Shown: positions 43,053-51,731 of the stretch, piece by piece | How positions within the stretch are numbered: the stretch's first letter is position 1 | How the letters are laid out: each line of letters begins with the position of its first letter | From: Leptospiraceae bacterium | GTDB lineage: Bacteria > Spirochaetota > Leptospiria > Leptospirales > Leptospiraceae | Length of the DNA: 64,000 nt | Assembly: GCA_016711485.1 (NCBI GenBank) | Contig: JADJSX010000025.1 | Location: forward strand, 310,001-374,000 | Direction of reading: 5' to 3' | Notes under the pieces: generated by a model | The model's database searches: none | Told to the model about the DNA's origin: nothing | Seen by the model: the letters and a program-made list of their open reading frames with translations, nothing else | Program-made: the position numbers and the translations under genes

Positions 43053-43865
43053 TTATTTTATATTAATAAATGGAAGGCTATTCCCGCCTAACATATATTG
43101 TGGCAATTTCCCGTCCCATTTGTCAATTGCATTCAATTGAATCATGAGGGGAGAGACTGAAATATTTTTTAATCGTAGAGTTTCGGCTTCCGCTTTTGCT
43201 GTGGCAATTTGCTGTTCCGCTTCGATTTTAATACGTTGTAAATCTCTCTCTGCCTTTAGTGCTAATTGTTCAGCCTCTTGTTTAGATTCAATTGCTTTTG
43301 CAAAAGTAGCTGAAAATTGAAAATCTTTAATAGAAAAATCATCGATTATAATATTGTATTTTTCTAAACGAGTTTCCAAAGCTGCTTTTATATTATGACT
43401 GACTTGTTCTCTTAGGGTAATTAATTCTGCGGCGGTATATTTAGCAGTAACCCCTTTTAAAACTTCTTGGATTGCTGGGTCAATGATTACACTTTCATAA
43501 TTTAGACCAATTGTCCTATAAAGTTCGTTTACCTTGTCTGGTTTTAAATGATAGTTTACTGCTATAACGGAAGAAATATTCTGTAAGTCTTTGGATGCAG
43601 CTTCTGCTTTGGTTTCTTCTTTTAAAACACGAGTGTCAATTTCAATTACTGATTGTAAGAGCGGCATACGAAAATGTACCCCTTCTTCTAAAACTTTATC
43701 GGATACGGCTCCTAAATTAAGAACAACTCCTTTGTGTCCAGGACTTACAATTACGCATGGATTGATTATAAAGATTAAAATTAAGAACCCAATACCAAGA
43801 CCAATTTTCGTAAAAGAACTTGTGTTTCCTAGATTATTGATATTGATTACTTTTTCTACTGCCAT
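43053..43865 (-). CDS. prohibitin-like SPFH-domain membrane protein
   Basis: 270 residues. One N-terminal helix (about 18-37) anchors the protein, followed by an SPFH/Band-7 domain (VSPGHKGVVLNLGAVSDKVLEEGVHFRMPLLQSVIEIDTRVLKEE) and a helical coiled region (ESKQEAEQLALKAERDLQRIKIEAEQQIATAKAEAETLRLK). This is the prohibitin layout; homologues form large rings in the inner membrane and often regulate the FtsH protease or membrane microdomains. AGGGAGA precedes the ATG. It is not adjacent to hflK/hflC-type partners, so it may act alone. High confidence on the family, function by analogy. Confidence 0.9.
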   Translation of the reverse strand: MAVEKVININNLGNTSSFTKIGLGIGFLILIFIINPCVIVSPGHKGVVLNLGAVSDKVLEEGVHFRMPLLQSVIEIDTRVLKEETKAEAASKDLQNISSVIAVNYHLKPDKVNELYRTIGLNYESVIIDPAIQEVLKGVTAKYTAAELITLREQVSHNIKAALETRLEKYNIIIDDFSIKDFQFSATFAKAIESKQEAEQLALKAERDLQRIKIEAEQQIATAKAEAETLRLKNISVSPLMIQLNAIDKWDGKLPQYMLGGNSLPFINIK

Positions 43866-43954
43866 ACAATTCTCCCTAATATAAATGAATTACAAATAAT
43901 GTAAAAAGAATTGTAAGCAGTGTAAAGATTTTTTTACTCAAAAAAATTTTAAAT

Positions 43955-45256
43955 TTAATTTCCTAAATAGGTTTTAATACTATCTCTAATGGTCGTAAAA
44001 ATCCATTCGAATTTTTCTGGATTTTCTTCGAGTAGTGTAACTCTAAAACCATCTTTTTTGCAACAGAAAGAAGAAATAGGTACAACACAAATACCGGTCG
44101 CAGCTAATAGATTCAATACAAAGCGTCTATCGTTAGCAATGTTTTGTAACATTGGTTGAATATATTTCCTAGCTTCTTCGTTTTCGATCGGCAAATTCAT
44201 TTGATCATTCAGAATTCCATCTTCAAAAAGAACTGTGAGAAAAAAACCACCTTTCGGTTCAACAACTTGTATTCCTTTTATATTTGCAAGAATATCAACT
44301 GATTTTCTTGCTCTCTCTTTGTATTTGCGGTTACGCTCGTTTAAGTGCGGAATAAATTTTGGTGAATCGTATATTTCTGGAATCGCCAATTGCGGAAGGG
44401 TCGTAGAACATACCTCTAACATTTTTGCATCTAGGAGACTTTTAAAATAACGTTCGAATCTAGAATCATTTTTGCGGTTAAACACTTCTATCCATCCACA
44501 ACGTGAGCCAGGCCACGGAAGTTCTTTTGAAATGGATCTAAGTGCCATTCCGCATACTTTGTTTCCAATAACTTCAGAAAGATGAATCGAGCCTGCACCA
44601 GAATAATTTACGTGAGCATAAGTTTCATCACAAATTAAGATACAATCATACTTTTCGCAAATCCGGACAATTTCTCTCATAATTTCTTTGTTATAAACTG
44701 CGCCAGTTGGATTATCGGGGTTAATTAAAAGTATCCCGGCGATAGAATCGTTGTATCGTACTTTATTTTCAATCTCTTTGATGTCGGGCATCCAGTTGTT
44801 ATTTGGATTGAGAGCATAGGTTAAATGTTCGTATCCGCTATGAGCTGCCTCTGCTGAGGAATATGTTGAGTAGGCGGGACTCGGTCCCAGAATTCGAGCT
44901 TCCCTTCTCATGAATCCGAATATTTTTGCGACAGCATCACCTAGTCCATTAAAAAACAAAATATCATCAGGAGTAATTTGAACTCCGCCTCTTTCGTTTA
45001 CTTTCTTCGCTAAGTATTTGCGAGTGCCTTCAGCTCCTTGGGTAGCAGTATATCCCCAAGATATATCTTGCTGAACTAAATTGGAAACAATCTCTTTTAT
45101 CCAGGGGGCAATATGTTCCCCTTTTTGTACAGGATCACCAATATTTTCCCATGTAATTTGAATTCCTAGTTTTTCGAGTTGTTTTCCAACTCCTACAATT
45201 TGACGAATTTCATAAATTAATTCGTCGGCTCCTGGGTGTACAATATTTCTTCTCAT
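43955..45256 (-). CDS. class I/II aminotransferase
   Basis: 433 residues. PLP-dependent fold: NPDNPTG (179-185), D210 (stacking/ring N contact in ICDETYAH), and the Schiff-base lysine K244 in SISKELPWPGSRCGW. The long form and the N-terminal HPGADELIYEIRQI segment match the aspartate/alanine-type aminotransferases common in spirochaetes. The amino-acid substrate cannot be read from the sequence; AspC-type and alanine-type are both possible. AAGGGA stands just before the ATG. The gene starts 10 bases after the end of dedA on the same strand, so the two may be co-transcribed. Confidence 0.88.
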   Translation of the reverse strand: MRRNIVHPGADELIYEIRQIVGVGKQLEKLGIQITWENIGDPVQKGEHIAPWIKEIVSNLVQQDISWGYTATQGAEGTRKYLAKKVNERGGVQITPDDILFFNGLGDAVAKIFGFMRREARILGPSPAYSTYSSAEAAHSGYEHLTYALNPNNNWMPDIKEIENKVRYNDSIAGILLINPDNPTGAVYNKEIMREIVRICEKYDCILICDETYAHVNYSGAGSIHLSEVIGNKVCGMALRSISKELPWPGSRCGWIEVFNRKNDSRFERYFKSLLDAKMLEVCSTTLPQLAIPEIYDSPKFIPHLNERNRKYKERARKSVDILANIKGIQVVEPKGGFFLTVLFEDGILNDQMNLPIENEEARKYIQPMLQNIANDRRFVLNLLAATGICVVPISSFCCKKDGFRVTLLEENPEKFEWIFTTIRDSIKTYLGN

Positions 45257-45265
45257 GATTTTCCC

Positions 45266-45895
45266 TTAAACAGTTTTTTTGTTTCTAAAATACTCAATTA
45301 CCGCAGGCATAACGGATACGATAATAATTCCAAAAATAACATAGGTGAAATTTTTTCGAACTTCAGGATGATTACCTACAAAATATCCCAAAACAAGAAA
45401 AATGCTTATCCAAAGAATTCCGCCAACTACGTTGTACATGATAAACTTAGAATAATTCATTGTACCAATTCCGGCAACAAAGGGGGCAAACGTGCGAACA
45501 ATCGGAATAAACCGCCCGATGATGATTGTTTTCCCGCCGTATTTGTCATAAAAATCCTGCGTTTTTTTGAGATGATCTTTATTGATAAACTTGAGGTCTT
45601 CAAGTTTATGTTCTAAAAATTTTCCAATCCAATAATTGACGGTATCACCTAAAATTGCTGCGATTACTAAAATAATAAACAATAGAAAAACATCTAACGT
45701 TCCGCGAGCAGCAATTGCTCCAATCGCAAATAATAGCGAATCACCAGGTAAAAAAGGAGTAACTACAAGCCCTGTTTCTGCAAAAATAATCAAAAATAAT
45801 ATAACATAGGTAAGAGTCCCATACTCAGTTGTAATGGCATCTAAGTGTTTATCTATATGTAAGATGAAATCAATGATTCCTTTGATAAATTCCAT
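45266..45895 (-). CDS. dedA: DedA-family membrane protein
   Basis: 209 residues, about five hydrophobic helices. Characteristic segments are FAETGLVVTPFLPGDSLLFAIGAIAARG and GRFIPIVRTFAPFVAGIGTMNYSKFIMYNVVGGILW. DedA proteins are inner-membrane members of the VTT superfamily and several act in lipid flipping, for example of undecaprenyl phosphate. AGAGGAC stands six bases before the ATG. It lies directly upstream of the aminotransferase on the same strand. The DprE-like pair lies 280 bases away on the other strand, and a polyprenyl-phosphate flippase role would suit that pathway, but this is only a suggestion. Confidence 0.88.
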   Translation of the reverse strand: MEFIKGIIDFILHIDKHLDAITTEYGTLTYVILFLIIFAETGLVVTPFLPGDSLLFAIGAIAARGTLDVFLLFIILVIAAILGDTVNYWIGKFLEHKLEDLKFINKDHLKKTQDFYDKYGGKTIIIGRFIPIVRTFAPFVAGIGTMNYSKFIMYNVVGGILWISIFLVLGYFVGNHPEVRKNFTYVIFGIIIVSVMPAVIEYFRNKKTV

Positions 45896-46178
45896 TTTGT
45901 CCTCTCTTGTTTTTGTCCAAGTTCATTTTAAGAATTGTAAATAGAATTTGCATTTACTTTGTCATTCCTAATGTTCGCCAACGAAGTTATAAAGCTTTGA
46001 AGATGTAGCCTTCCTGAGATTCCGTTTGAAAAATTGGCGGATGACATTGAAGATGAATTCGTCTATTGACCTCTTATTAATTTACATAAAAACAAAGTGG
46101 AAGATTCTGAAAATAGAAAATTTTTCCTTGTCAGATATTAGTTTTCTAGGTGTTCTGTATGTAAGAGGAAGAAAATCC

Positions 46179-46910
46179 ATGCCTAAAAAAGTTATCGTTG
46201 TAGGAGCTTCTAGCGGAATTGGTTCCGAGATTGCAAAGGAATTATTAAAGTCAGGTGCCTACGTCACTTTAATTGCAAGACGAGAAGATGAATTGAATAA
46301 ACTCGTAAACGAAATTCCCTCTTCCAAATATTGTATTATAAAACACGATGTTTCTAATTTTAAAGAAGCGGCAAATTACTTCGTGGACGCAGTAAAAATT
46401 ATGGAAGGGTTAGATGAAATTTATTACTGTGCCGGAATTTTGGAGAAAGTTACTATTGATGAGTTTTCTACCGAAAAAGATATCCGAATGTTAAATATCA
46501 ATACTCTTGGAGCGATTGCTTGGTTAAATCCAGCAGCAGATTATTTTCAGAAAAAAAATTCAGGAAAAATTATCGGTATATCTTCGATTGCCGGCGATAG
46601 AGGCCGAGTTGGAAGCCCAGTTTATAACACAAGTAAAGCTGCTTTAAATACTTACTTAGAAAGTTTAAGAAATCGTTTGACCCGTAAGGGTATACAAGTA
46701 TTAACCGTAAAGCCTGGCTTTGTAGATACCAGTATGACAAAAGGTATGCCTGGTTTATTTTGGTTAATATCTCCAAATACTGCCGCTAAGACGATTCTAA
46801 AAGCGGCGGCTAATGGTAAAGAAAATATCTATGTTCCTGCCAGATGGGCTCTGGTCGGACTTGTGATTAGGATGATTCCATCTTTTATCTTTAAAAAATT
46901 GAATGTATAA
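46179..46910 (+). CDS. short-chain dehydrogenase, DprE2-like
   Basis: 243 residues from ATG 46179; AGAGGAA stands 8-9 bases upstream, while the frame is open further upstream to 46026 without a ribosome site. The NAD(P)-binding G9ASSGIG15 motif, the YCAG turn and the catalytic Y149-x3-K153 (YNTSK) with a serine about 13 residues earlier define a classical SDR. The C-terminus ENIYVPARWALVGLVIRMIP and then SFIFKKLNV resembles the end of mycobacterial DprE2, the NADH reductase that forms decaprenylphosphoryl arabinose. It lies 130 bases upstream of a DprE1-like oxidase on the same strand. Enzyme family is certain; the DprE2 role is inferred. Confidence 0.82.
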   Translation: MPKKVIVVGASSGIGSEIAKELLKSGAYVTLIARREDELNKLVNEIPSSKYCIIKHDVSNFKEAANYFVDAVKIMEGLDEIYYCAGILEKVTIDEFSTEKDIRMLNINTLGAIAWLNPAADYFQKKNSGKIIGISSIAGDRGRVGSPVYNTSKAALNTYLESLRNRLTRKGIQVLTVKPGFVDTSMTKGMPGLFWLISPNTAAKTILKAAANGKENIYVPARWALVGLVIRMIPSFIFKKLNV

Positions 46911-47040
46911 CGAATAACTATGAACGTTCTATTTTTGATCAGTAGCAGTAAATTTTATTTTTCTGCAGATATTTTCACTTTGCGATTGGTAATACCTAAC
47001 GTATTTACTTTGAGCTTCAATAAACAGATAGGATAATACA

Positions 47041-48468
47041 ATGAACGAAAACACAGCAGTCTATTTTCCAATTTCAAATCCGGAAAAAGTAGAAACATGG
47101 GGTATGAATCATTATTCAATTAGTCAAGTATTTAAACCAAAGACTGAAAGAGAAATTAGGGAATTATTTCATTATGCCAACACGAATAAATCTAAAATTA
47201 CCTTTCGGGGTGGTGGCTGTAGTTACGGAGATGCTTCTGTAAATAATGCAGGCATTGTTGTAGATATGCGTGATTTCAATAAAATACTTTCTTTCGAAGA
47301 GGCTACTGGTGTATTAACTGCTCAATCTGGCGTAACCATCAAACAACTTTGGGAGTATTCTATAGAAAAAGGATTTTGGCCTCCAGTAGTCAGTGGAACC
47401 ATGATGCCTACATTAGGTGGAGCTTTATCCATGAATATCCACGGGAAAAACAATTTTGCTGTAGGTCCAATTGGAGAACATATTTTAGAATTCACTTTTC
47501 TTACACCTGCTGGGGAACTTATTAAGTGTAGCAAGGAATCGAATAAGGAATTATTTTATTCATTTATAAGTGGACTTGGTATGCTTGGTTGTTTTTTGGA
47601 AATAAAAATCAAGATGAAAAAGATATATGCCGGTAAAATGAAAGTAACCCCAATTCCTGTTAAAAATTTAAAAGGAATGATTGACGAATTTGAAAAAAAT
47701 TTACCAGATTCAGATTACCTTGTGGGTTGGGTCGATGCATTTGGTTCCGGTGACGGGATAGGGCGAGGATTAATTCATCGGGCTGATAATCTAAAAGCAG
47801 GAGAGGATAAAGATTTCCCTGAAAATTGCAAACTAGAAAAACAAAATTTACCGTCCACTTTTTTTGGAGTAATACCTAAATCTTGGATGTGGATTTTTAT
47901 GTATCCATTTTCTATTCCTATTGGAATGCGACTTGTGAATTACGTCAAGTATCTAGCCGGATTTATTTCAACGAAACCATATATGCAAGGTCATGCTGAA
48001 TATGCTTTCCTTTTAGATTATGTACCAAATTGGAAATTCATTTATAAACCAGGAAGTATGATTCAATACCAAATTTTTATTCCTGAAGAAAATGCGATAG
48101 CCGGTATGACAGAAGTATTAGAACATTGTCAGAAGCGAGGACTCGTTTCATACCTCGCTGTATTTAAGAGACATCGAAAAGACGAATTTTTGTTTACGCA
48201 TAGTGTAAATGGATATTCGATGGCGATGGATTTTCCTGTCACTAAAGGAAATAAGGAAAAACTTTGGAAGATGTGCCATGAGTTAGATGAGATAGTTCTA
48301 AAGAATAAAGGAAGGTTTTATTTTGCTAAGGATAGCACATTACGACCTGAAATTGCAGAACGTTATTTGACAAAGGATGCAATTAATAAATTCAAAGCAC
48401 TCAAAACAAAGTTCGATCCAAACTCTATTTTACAATCTGATTTGTATAAGAGAGTTTTTGGTAGTTGA
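47041..48468 (+). CDS. FAD-linked oxidoreductase, DprE1-like
   Basis: 475 residues, similar to DprE1 (461). The FAD-binding domain has FRGGGCSYGDASVNN (55-69), then GTMMPTLGGALSMNIHGKNNF (119-139), recalling the DprE1 segment around IHGKNH. The substrate domain has YFAKDST with K430 at the position of the catalytic DprE1 Lys418. The residue equivalent to Cys387, the target of benzothiazinones, appears to be A395 (SMAMDFPV). DprE1 oxidises decaprenylphosphoryl ribose before DprE2 reduces it. Alternatively it is a D-arabinonolactone oxidase-type protein. The pairing with the SDR upstream favours the DprE reading. AGGAT precedes the ATG. Confidence 0.75.
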   Translation: MNENTAVYFPISNPEKVETWGMNHYSISQVFKPKTEREIRELFHYANTNKSKITFRGGGCSYGDASVNNAGIVVDMRDFNKILSFEEATGVLTAQSGVTIKQLWEYSIEKGFWPPVVSGTMMPTLGGALSMNIHGKNNFAVGPIGEHILEFTFLTPAGELIKCSKESNKELFYSFISGLGMLGCFLEIKIKMKKIYAGKMKVTPIPVKNLKGMIDEFEKNLPDSDYLVGWVDAFGSGDGIGRGLIHRADNLKAGEDKDFPENCKLEKQNLPSTFFGVIPKSWMWIFMYPFSIPIGMRLVNYVKYLAGFISTKPYMQGHAEYAFLLDYVPNWKFIYKPGSMIQYQIFIPEENAIAGMTEVLEHCQKRGLVSYLAVFKRHRKDEFLFTHSVNGYSMAMDFPVTKGNKEKLWKMCHELDEIVLKNKGRFYFAKDSTLRPEIAERYLTKDAINKFKALKTKFDPNSILQSDLYKRVFGS

Positions 48469-48500
48469 TTTTGGATTGATATATCAAATAAACAGGTAAA

Positions 48501-48532
48501 TTAATAGCGATAGCGAAAGGTGAGTTACTAAA
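48501..48532. repeat. family-1 end-motif fragment
   Basis: TTAATAGCGATAGCGAAAGG followed by TGAGTTACTAAA is nearly identical to the right end of copies B and D. No left part is present, so it is a short relic downstream of the DprE1-like gene. Confidence 0.5.
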
Positions 48533-48564
48533 TTCGTTCCAGAATTTTTTACAGTCTATTTTTA

Positions 48565-48676
48565 TATACCCTTCGCCAAAAGTAATTACCCTTTTTTGTA
48601 AAGAATCGGATATTCTCAAGCCCCAAAAATAGGGCTGTTCTAAAAGAATGGGTAGTTTCTTTTGGTGAAGGGTATA
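48565..48676. repeat. family-2 palindromic element
   Basis: An inverted repeat of about 27 bases per arm (48565-48591 with 48650-48676; TATACCCTTCGCCAAAAGTA against TATACCCTTCACCAAAAGAA) with four mismatches. A second hairpin inside the loop reads AGCCCCAAAAATAGGGCT. It ends 13 bases before the lipoprotein ATG. A similar but more diverged copy lies at 49451-49563. Confidence 0.7.
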
Positions 48677-48689
48677 AGAAAGTCCGAAT

Positions 48690-49376
48690 ATGAAACAAAA
48701 AATTCTTATCTTATTAATTTTAACTTTTACAAATTGTATTTCGATGGCATATTCCAAAAAATATAGTCCTGAGGAAGATTCCTATGTATCTAAAGAGTTT
48801 AGCCCTTTAAAACCAATTACTATCGGACGGGGTGCTGTAGATTCGGAAAATAAAAGCTATCAATTTGATTCTATATTAATTGGAAAAAATAGATACTTAA
48901 ATTTTCAAATGGACTCAGATAAAAAAATAATAAACCTTTCCGATTCATTTACTTTTCAAGAAGGTAAACCGGAAGTGATATTACTTAAAACAATTGGTAA
49001 AGATTTGTTTAAGGATGATATACAGATAAAAGAATCGGATTTGATTCAAATTGGATTAAAGCCTGAAGAAATACAAAATGAAATGCAGTTAATTCATGTT
49101 CTCGACAATATGGGTTATTATCAAAATGCACAGTATATTCGAATTAAACGAAGTGAGGATAACAAGAGTTATTTTATAAAACAAAATGCAACTGAATCAA
49201 TAAGAATTTGGCCTGAAAAAATCAGCTGGCAGGTGCGAAATAAAACTATTTACTTACGAAACAGTGCTTTTTATTATTTAGGTTTTATTTTTACTATTCC
49301 TCTTGATATTATTACGTCACCTTTCCAAGCCATTGGTGTTGTCTATATACTTATGTCTGGTGGATTTGTAAAATAA
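48690..49376 (+). CDS. lipoprotein with a C-terminal hydrophobic segment
   Basis: 228 residues. The N-terminus MKQKILILLILTFTNC fits a spirochaete lipobox (F-T-N-C), so I predict lipidation at C16. The body is mostly polar with no motif I know. Near the end, YYLGFIFTIPLDIITSPFQAIGVV recalls the conserved P-x-D-x(2)-x-SP-x-Q/D segment of YceK-type lipoproteins. No strong ribosome site is present, and the upstream palindromic element ends 13 bases before the start. Family is not established; export as a lipoprotein is moderately certain. Confidence 0.65.
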   Translation: MKQKILILLILTFTNCISMAYSKKYSPEEDSYVSKEFSPLKPITIGRGAVDSENKSYQFDSILIGKNRYLNFQMDSDKKIINLSDSFTFQEGKPEVILLKTIGKDLFKDDIQIKESDLIQIGLKPEEIQNEMQLIHVLDNMGYYQNAQYIRIKRSEDNKSYFIKQNATESIRIWPEKISWQVRNKTIYLRNSAFYYLGFIFTIPLDIITSPFQAIGVVYILMSGGFVK

Positions 49377-49450
49377 TCTGTTTGATATAAATTGAATTTG
49401 CACAATTCCTTCTGAGTGAAATAGGATCTGTCGTCTATCTATAATATTTA

Positions 49451-49563
49451 AATTCCCTTTGCCAAAAGTAATTTCCTAATTTGTAAAGATTGGGATACTT
49501 TCAAACGTCAAAAATAAAGTTTAGTTTAAAGCGGGTGGATATTTACTTTTGACGTTTGGTGTA
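49451..49563. repeat. family-2 palindromic element, second copy
   Basis: The left arm CCTTTGCCAAAAGTAATTTC and the right arm (49535-49563, minus-strand CCAAACGTCAAAAGTAAA) pair imperfectly, with an inner CAAACGTCAAAAATAAAG that repeats the arm sequence. It ends two bases from the stop of the SGNH gene. The left arm is nearly identical to the fragment at 17.8 kb. Confidence 0.6.
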
Positions 49564-49565
49564 TT

Positions 49566-50699
49566 CTATTGTTCAAAATTCCTTTTGATCATCTCTGCAA
49601 GCGTTTTGTGGCCTTCCGCGTTTAAGTGGGCATCGTAAGGAAAATATAAACTCTCGGGATTTTTGTCAAAAAAATATTCGTTTGCAAAATAACATGTTAA
49701 AGTATTCTCTTTGCATATTTTTTCAATTTGAAGGAAATGTGGATTATCTAACTTATGCGCTTCATTAGTGAAATCCTTGATATTGCCTGTAATTCCTCCT
49801 TTTGCAAAATACTCCTTCGCTGGAATATATAGAAAAGAAAGCGCTACATTATTTTCTTTACAGATTTGTAGAATTTGATTTAGGTAAATTTCATTTTTTT
49901 TGAGACGATTCTTCCAAAGTTCTTCATTTGTATCTTTGTAAAATCCAAATTGATTGCCATATTTCGTATTAATTTCTTTACCAAGTGCTTTAAGTCCTCC
50001 AAATTTTCCAATGGAATCTTTGTGGCTAAGTATTGTTAGTTTTGGTTCTCTTCCTACTTTGTAGTATAGAATTGGAGACGGTTGTTTTTGAAAAAATTTA
50101 TAGATTTTCGTAGATAGTCTGTAGAGAGTTCTTTCTTTAAAAAAATTATATAATCCTTCCCCAAATATTGTAGCGGCTAATCGCGATTTGGGTCCTTTTA
50201 CGGTTCCATCTGAGTTTAGGTCAGTGAATACTTCTATTTTGTCGTTATCATCTAGGTCATTATCGAAAATTTGTACGATAATTTTTTTAGGTTTGAATTT
50301 TTTTATATAGGATTCTATTTGTAGGGCAAATAAAATTGGGGAAGATCCATGTAACCCAAGATTCATCAGCCTTGTTGAATTAGAATTTTGATTGAAAATA
50401 TATGTATAGATTTCTTTTTCTTCTACACCCCAACCTTCTGTAAAAGAGTCTCCAACCACTAAAGTATCATAGGTTTGGTTGTCATAAAGTTTTTGTCTAA
50501 ATCCATACTGATTTGTTTCTACTAAAACGGAGTATTCTTCTGATACTACAACTCCTGATTGGTTCGGATACATACGAAATAATAGCTCTTTATCAAATCC
50601 TTTTACTAAAATTCTTTCTGGATCAAATAAACTTAAAATTCCTTCGAATAGAGCTATATTAATTAGAATAAATAAAATTAGAAAAAGTTTTTTCTTCAT
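49566..50699 (-). CDS. membrane-anchored SGNH hydrolase
   Basis: 377 residues from ATG 50697-50699 with AGGA about seven bases upstream; the frame extends further to 50792 but would overlap the divergent kinase gene. An N-terminal helix (MKKKLFLILFILINIALFEG) anchors it. The SGNH fold is shown by the GDS serine S85 in VVGDSFTEGWG and the terminal D356-x-H358 pair in DAHLNAEGH. Members act as esterases or O-acyltransferases of sugars in the envelope (AlgX/AlgJ-like group); this one sits next to glycolipid genes, so carbohydrate modification is plausible. The substrate is not known. Confidence 0.78.
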   Translation of the reverse strand: MKKKLFLILFILINIALFEGILSLFDPERILVKGFDKELLFRMYPNQSGVVVSEEYSVLVETNQYGFRQKLYDNQTYDTLVVGDSFTEGWGVEEKEIYTYIFNQNSNSTRLMNLGLHGSSPILFALQIESYIKKFKPKKIIVQIFDNDLDDNDKIEVFTDLNSDGTVKGPKSRLAATIFGEGLYNFFKERTLYRLSTKIYKFFQKQPSPILYYKVGREPKLTILSHKDSIGKFGGLKALGKEINTKYGNQFGFYKDTNEELWKNRLKKNEIYLNQILQICKENNVALSFLYIPAKEYFAKGGITGNIKDFTNEAHKLDNPHFLQIEKICKENTLTCYFANEYFFDKNPESLYFPYDAHLNAEGHKTLAEMIKRNFEQ

Positions 50700-50763
50700 A
50701 AGATGTCCTAAGGGAACTATTTTTTTATTGCCTTTAATTGAATACTGAAAAATCAATTGCACT

Positions 50764-51693
50764 ATGAAACGAATCGTTATTCTAAATCCCAAAAGTCGTC
50801 ATGGTGCATCCCGCGTTGCCTTTGAAAAAATGAGACCCAAATTGGAAGATCATCTCGGTTTTTTTGATATTTATTTTACTTCTGCCCCAAAGGACTGTAC
50901 GCGAAAAGTCAGGGAAATTCTACAGAAAAAAGAATACGATCAGATATTAATTGCAGGTGGTGATGGTTCGATTAACGAAGCTGTCAATGGTTATTTCGAA
51001 AATGGGCATCTTATTCAAACTGATATTCCACTTGGAGTGATCAATCTTGGAACCGGTGGAGATTTTATGAAGACACTCAATAAGAATTCTTCGCACTACA
51101 TGGATGCTTTAAAAAATAATTCTTTTAAGTTAGTCGACTGCGGACTTTCTACTTTGGAACACGGAAAAGAGCCGCATTATTTTATCAATATCACTTCTAT
51201 TGGAATGGGTGGAGATATGAATCGTCAGATGAAAGCTTCTTCGTTTCAATTCGGAATGGCGGCTTACTTCTATCATTCGCTCAGTGTATTATTCAAATAT
51301 ACCCCTGCAAAGTGTAAAATTCGGATTAAACAAGCGGACGGCAAATGGCAAGAAACCGATGCTGAGGTCGTGAACTTTTTTATTTGCAATGCAGGATTTA
51401 GTGGTGGAGGAATGATTTGGGCGCCCGACGCAAGTCTGGAAGACGGAATTTTTGATATAGTTTTAGTTTCTAATATTCCAAAACGCAAACTCATTTCCGA
51501 ATCGCATAAAGTGTATTCTGGGAAGATTGCACAGATGACAGGTGTGAGTGAATTTAAAGGAGTAGAAGTGCATGTAATTCCCGAACGTACTCTTTCACAA
51601 GAGATTGATGGCGAAATCAGAGAAATGGATTTTTTACAGACACATGAATTTCATTTCAAATTAATTCCGAAATGTATTCCTATGGTAATGTGA
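50764..51693 (+). CDS. diacylglycerol/sphingosine kinase-family protein (YegS-like)
   Basis: 309 residues. The N-terminal catalytic domain starts RIVILNPKSRHGASR and has the nucleotide loop GGDGS at 65-69 (LIAGGDGSINEAVNGY), then GVINLGTGGDF. The C-terminal beta domain ends in EIDGEIREMD. These enzymes phosphorylate lipids such as diacylglycerol with ATP; YegS-type members use phosphatidylglycerol. No ribosome site is clear. It is divergent from the SGNH gene, with a 64-base gap, and precedes the membrane protein gene by 38 bases, suggesting a short operon in lipid or glycolipid metabolism. Confidence 0.85.
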   Translation: MKRIVILNPKSRHGASRVAFEKMRPKLEDHLGFFDIYFTSAPKDCTRKVREILQKKEYDQILIAGGDGSINEAVNGYFENGHLIQTDIPLGVINLGTGGDFMKTLNKNSSHYMDALKNNSFKLVDCGLSTLEHGKEPHYFINITSIGMGGDMNRQMKASSFQFGMAAYFYHSLSVLFKYTPAKCKIRIKQADGKWQETDAEVVNFFICNAGFSGGGMIWAPDASLEDGIFDIVLVSNIPKRKLISESHKVYSGKIAQMTGVSEFKGVEVHVIPERTLSQEIDGEIREMDFLQTHEFHFKLIPKCIPMVM

Positions 51694-51731
51694 ACGGAAT
51701 ATAAATCTAATGGTAGATTAAAGGTATAATA

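Noticed and set aside
46026..46178. N-terminal extension of the DprE2-like SDR
   Set aside because: It lacks a ribosome site and similarity to SDRs; AGAGGAA before ATG 46179 and the Rossmann fold start decide the shorter form.
48425..48757. 110-codon minus-strand frame
   Set aside because: It runs across the family-2 palindrome and the end of the DprE1-like gene; nothing supports translation.
50700..50792. N-terminal extension of the SGNH hydrolase
   Set aside because: It would overlap the start of the divergent kinase gene and displace the membrane anchor; AGGA before 50699 supports the shorter form.
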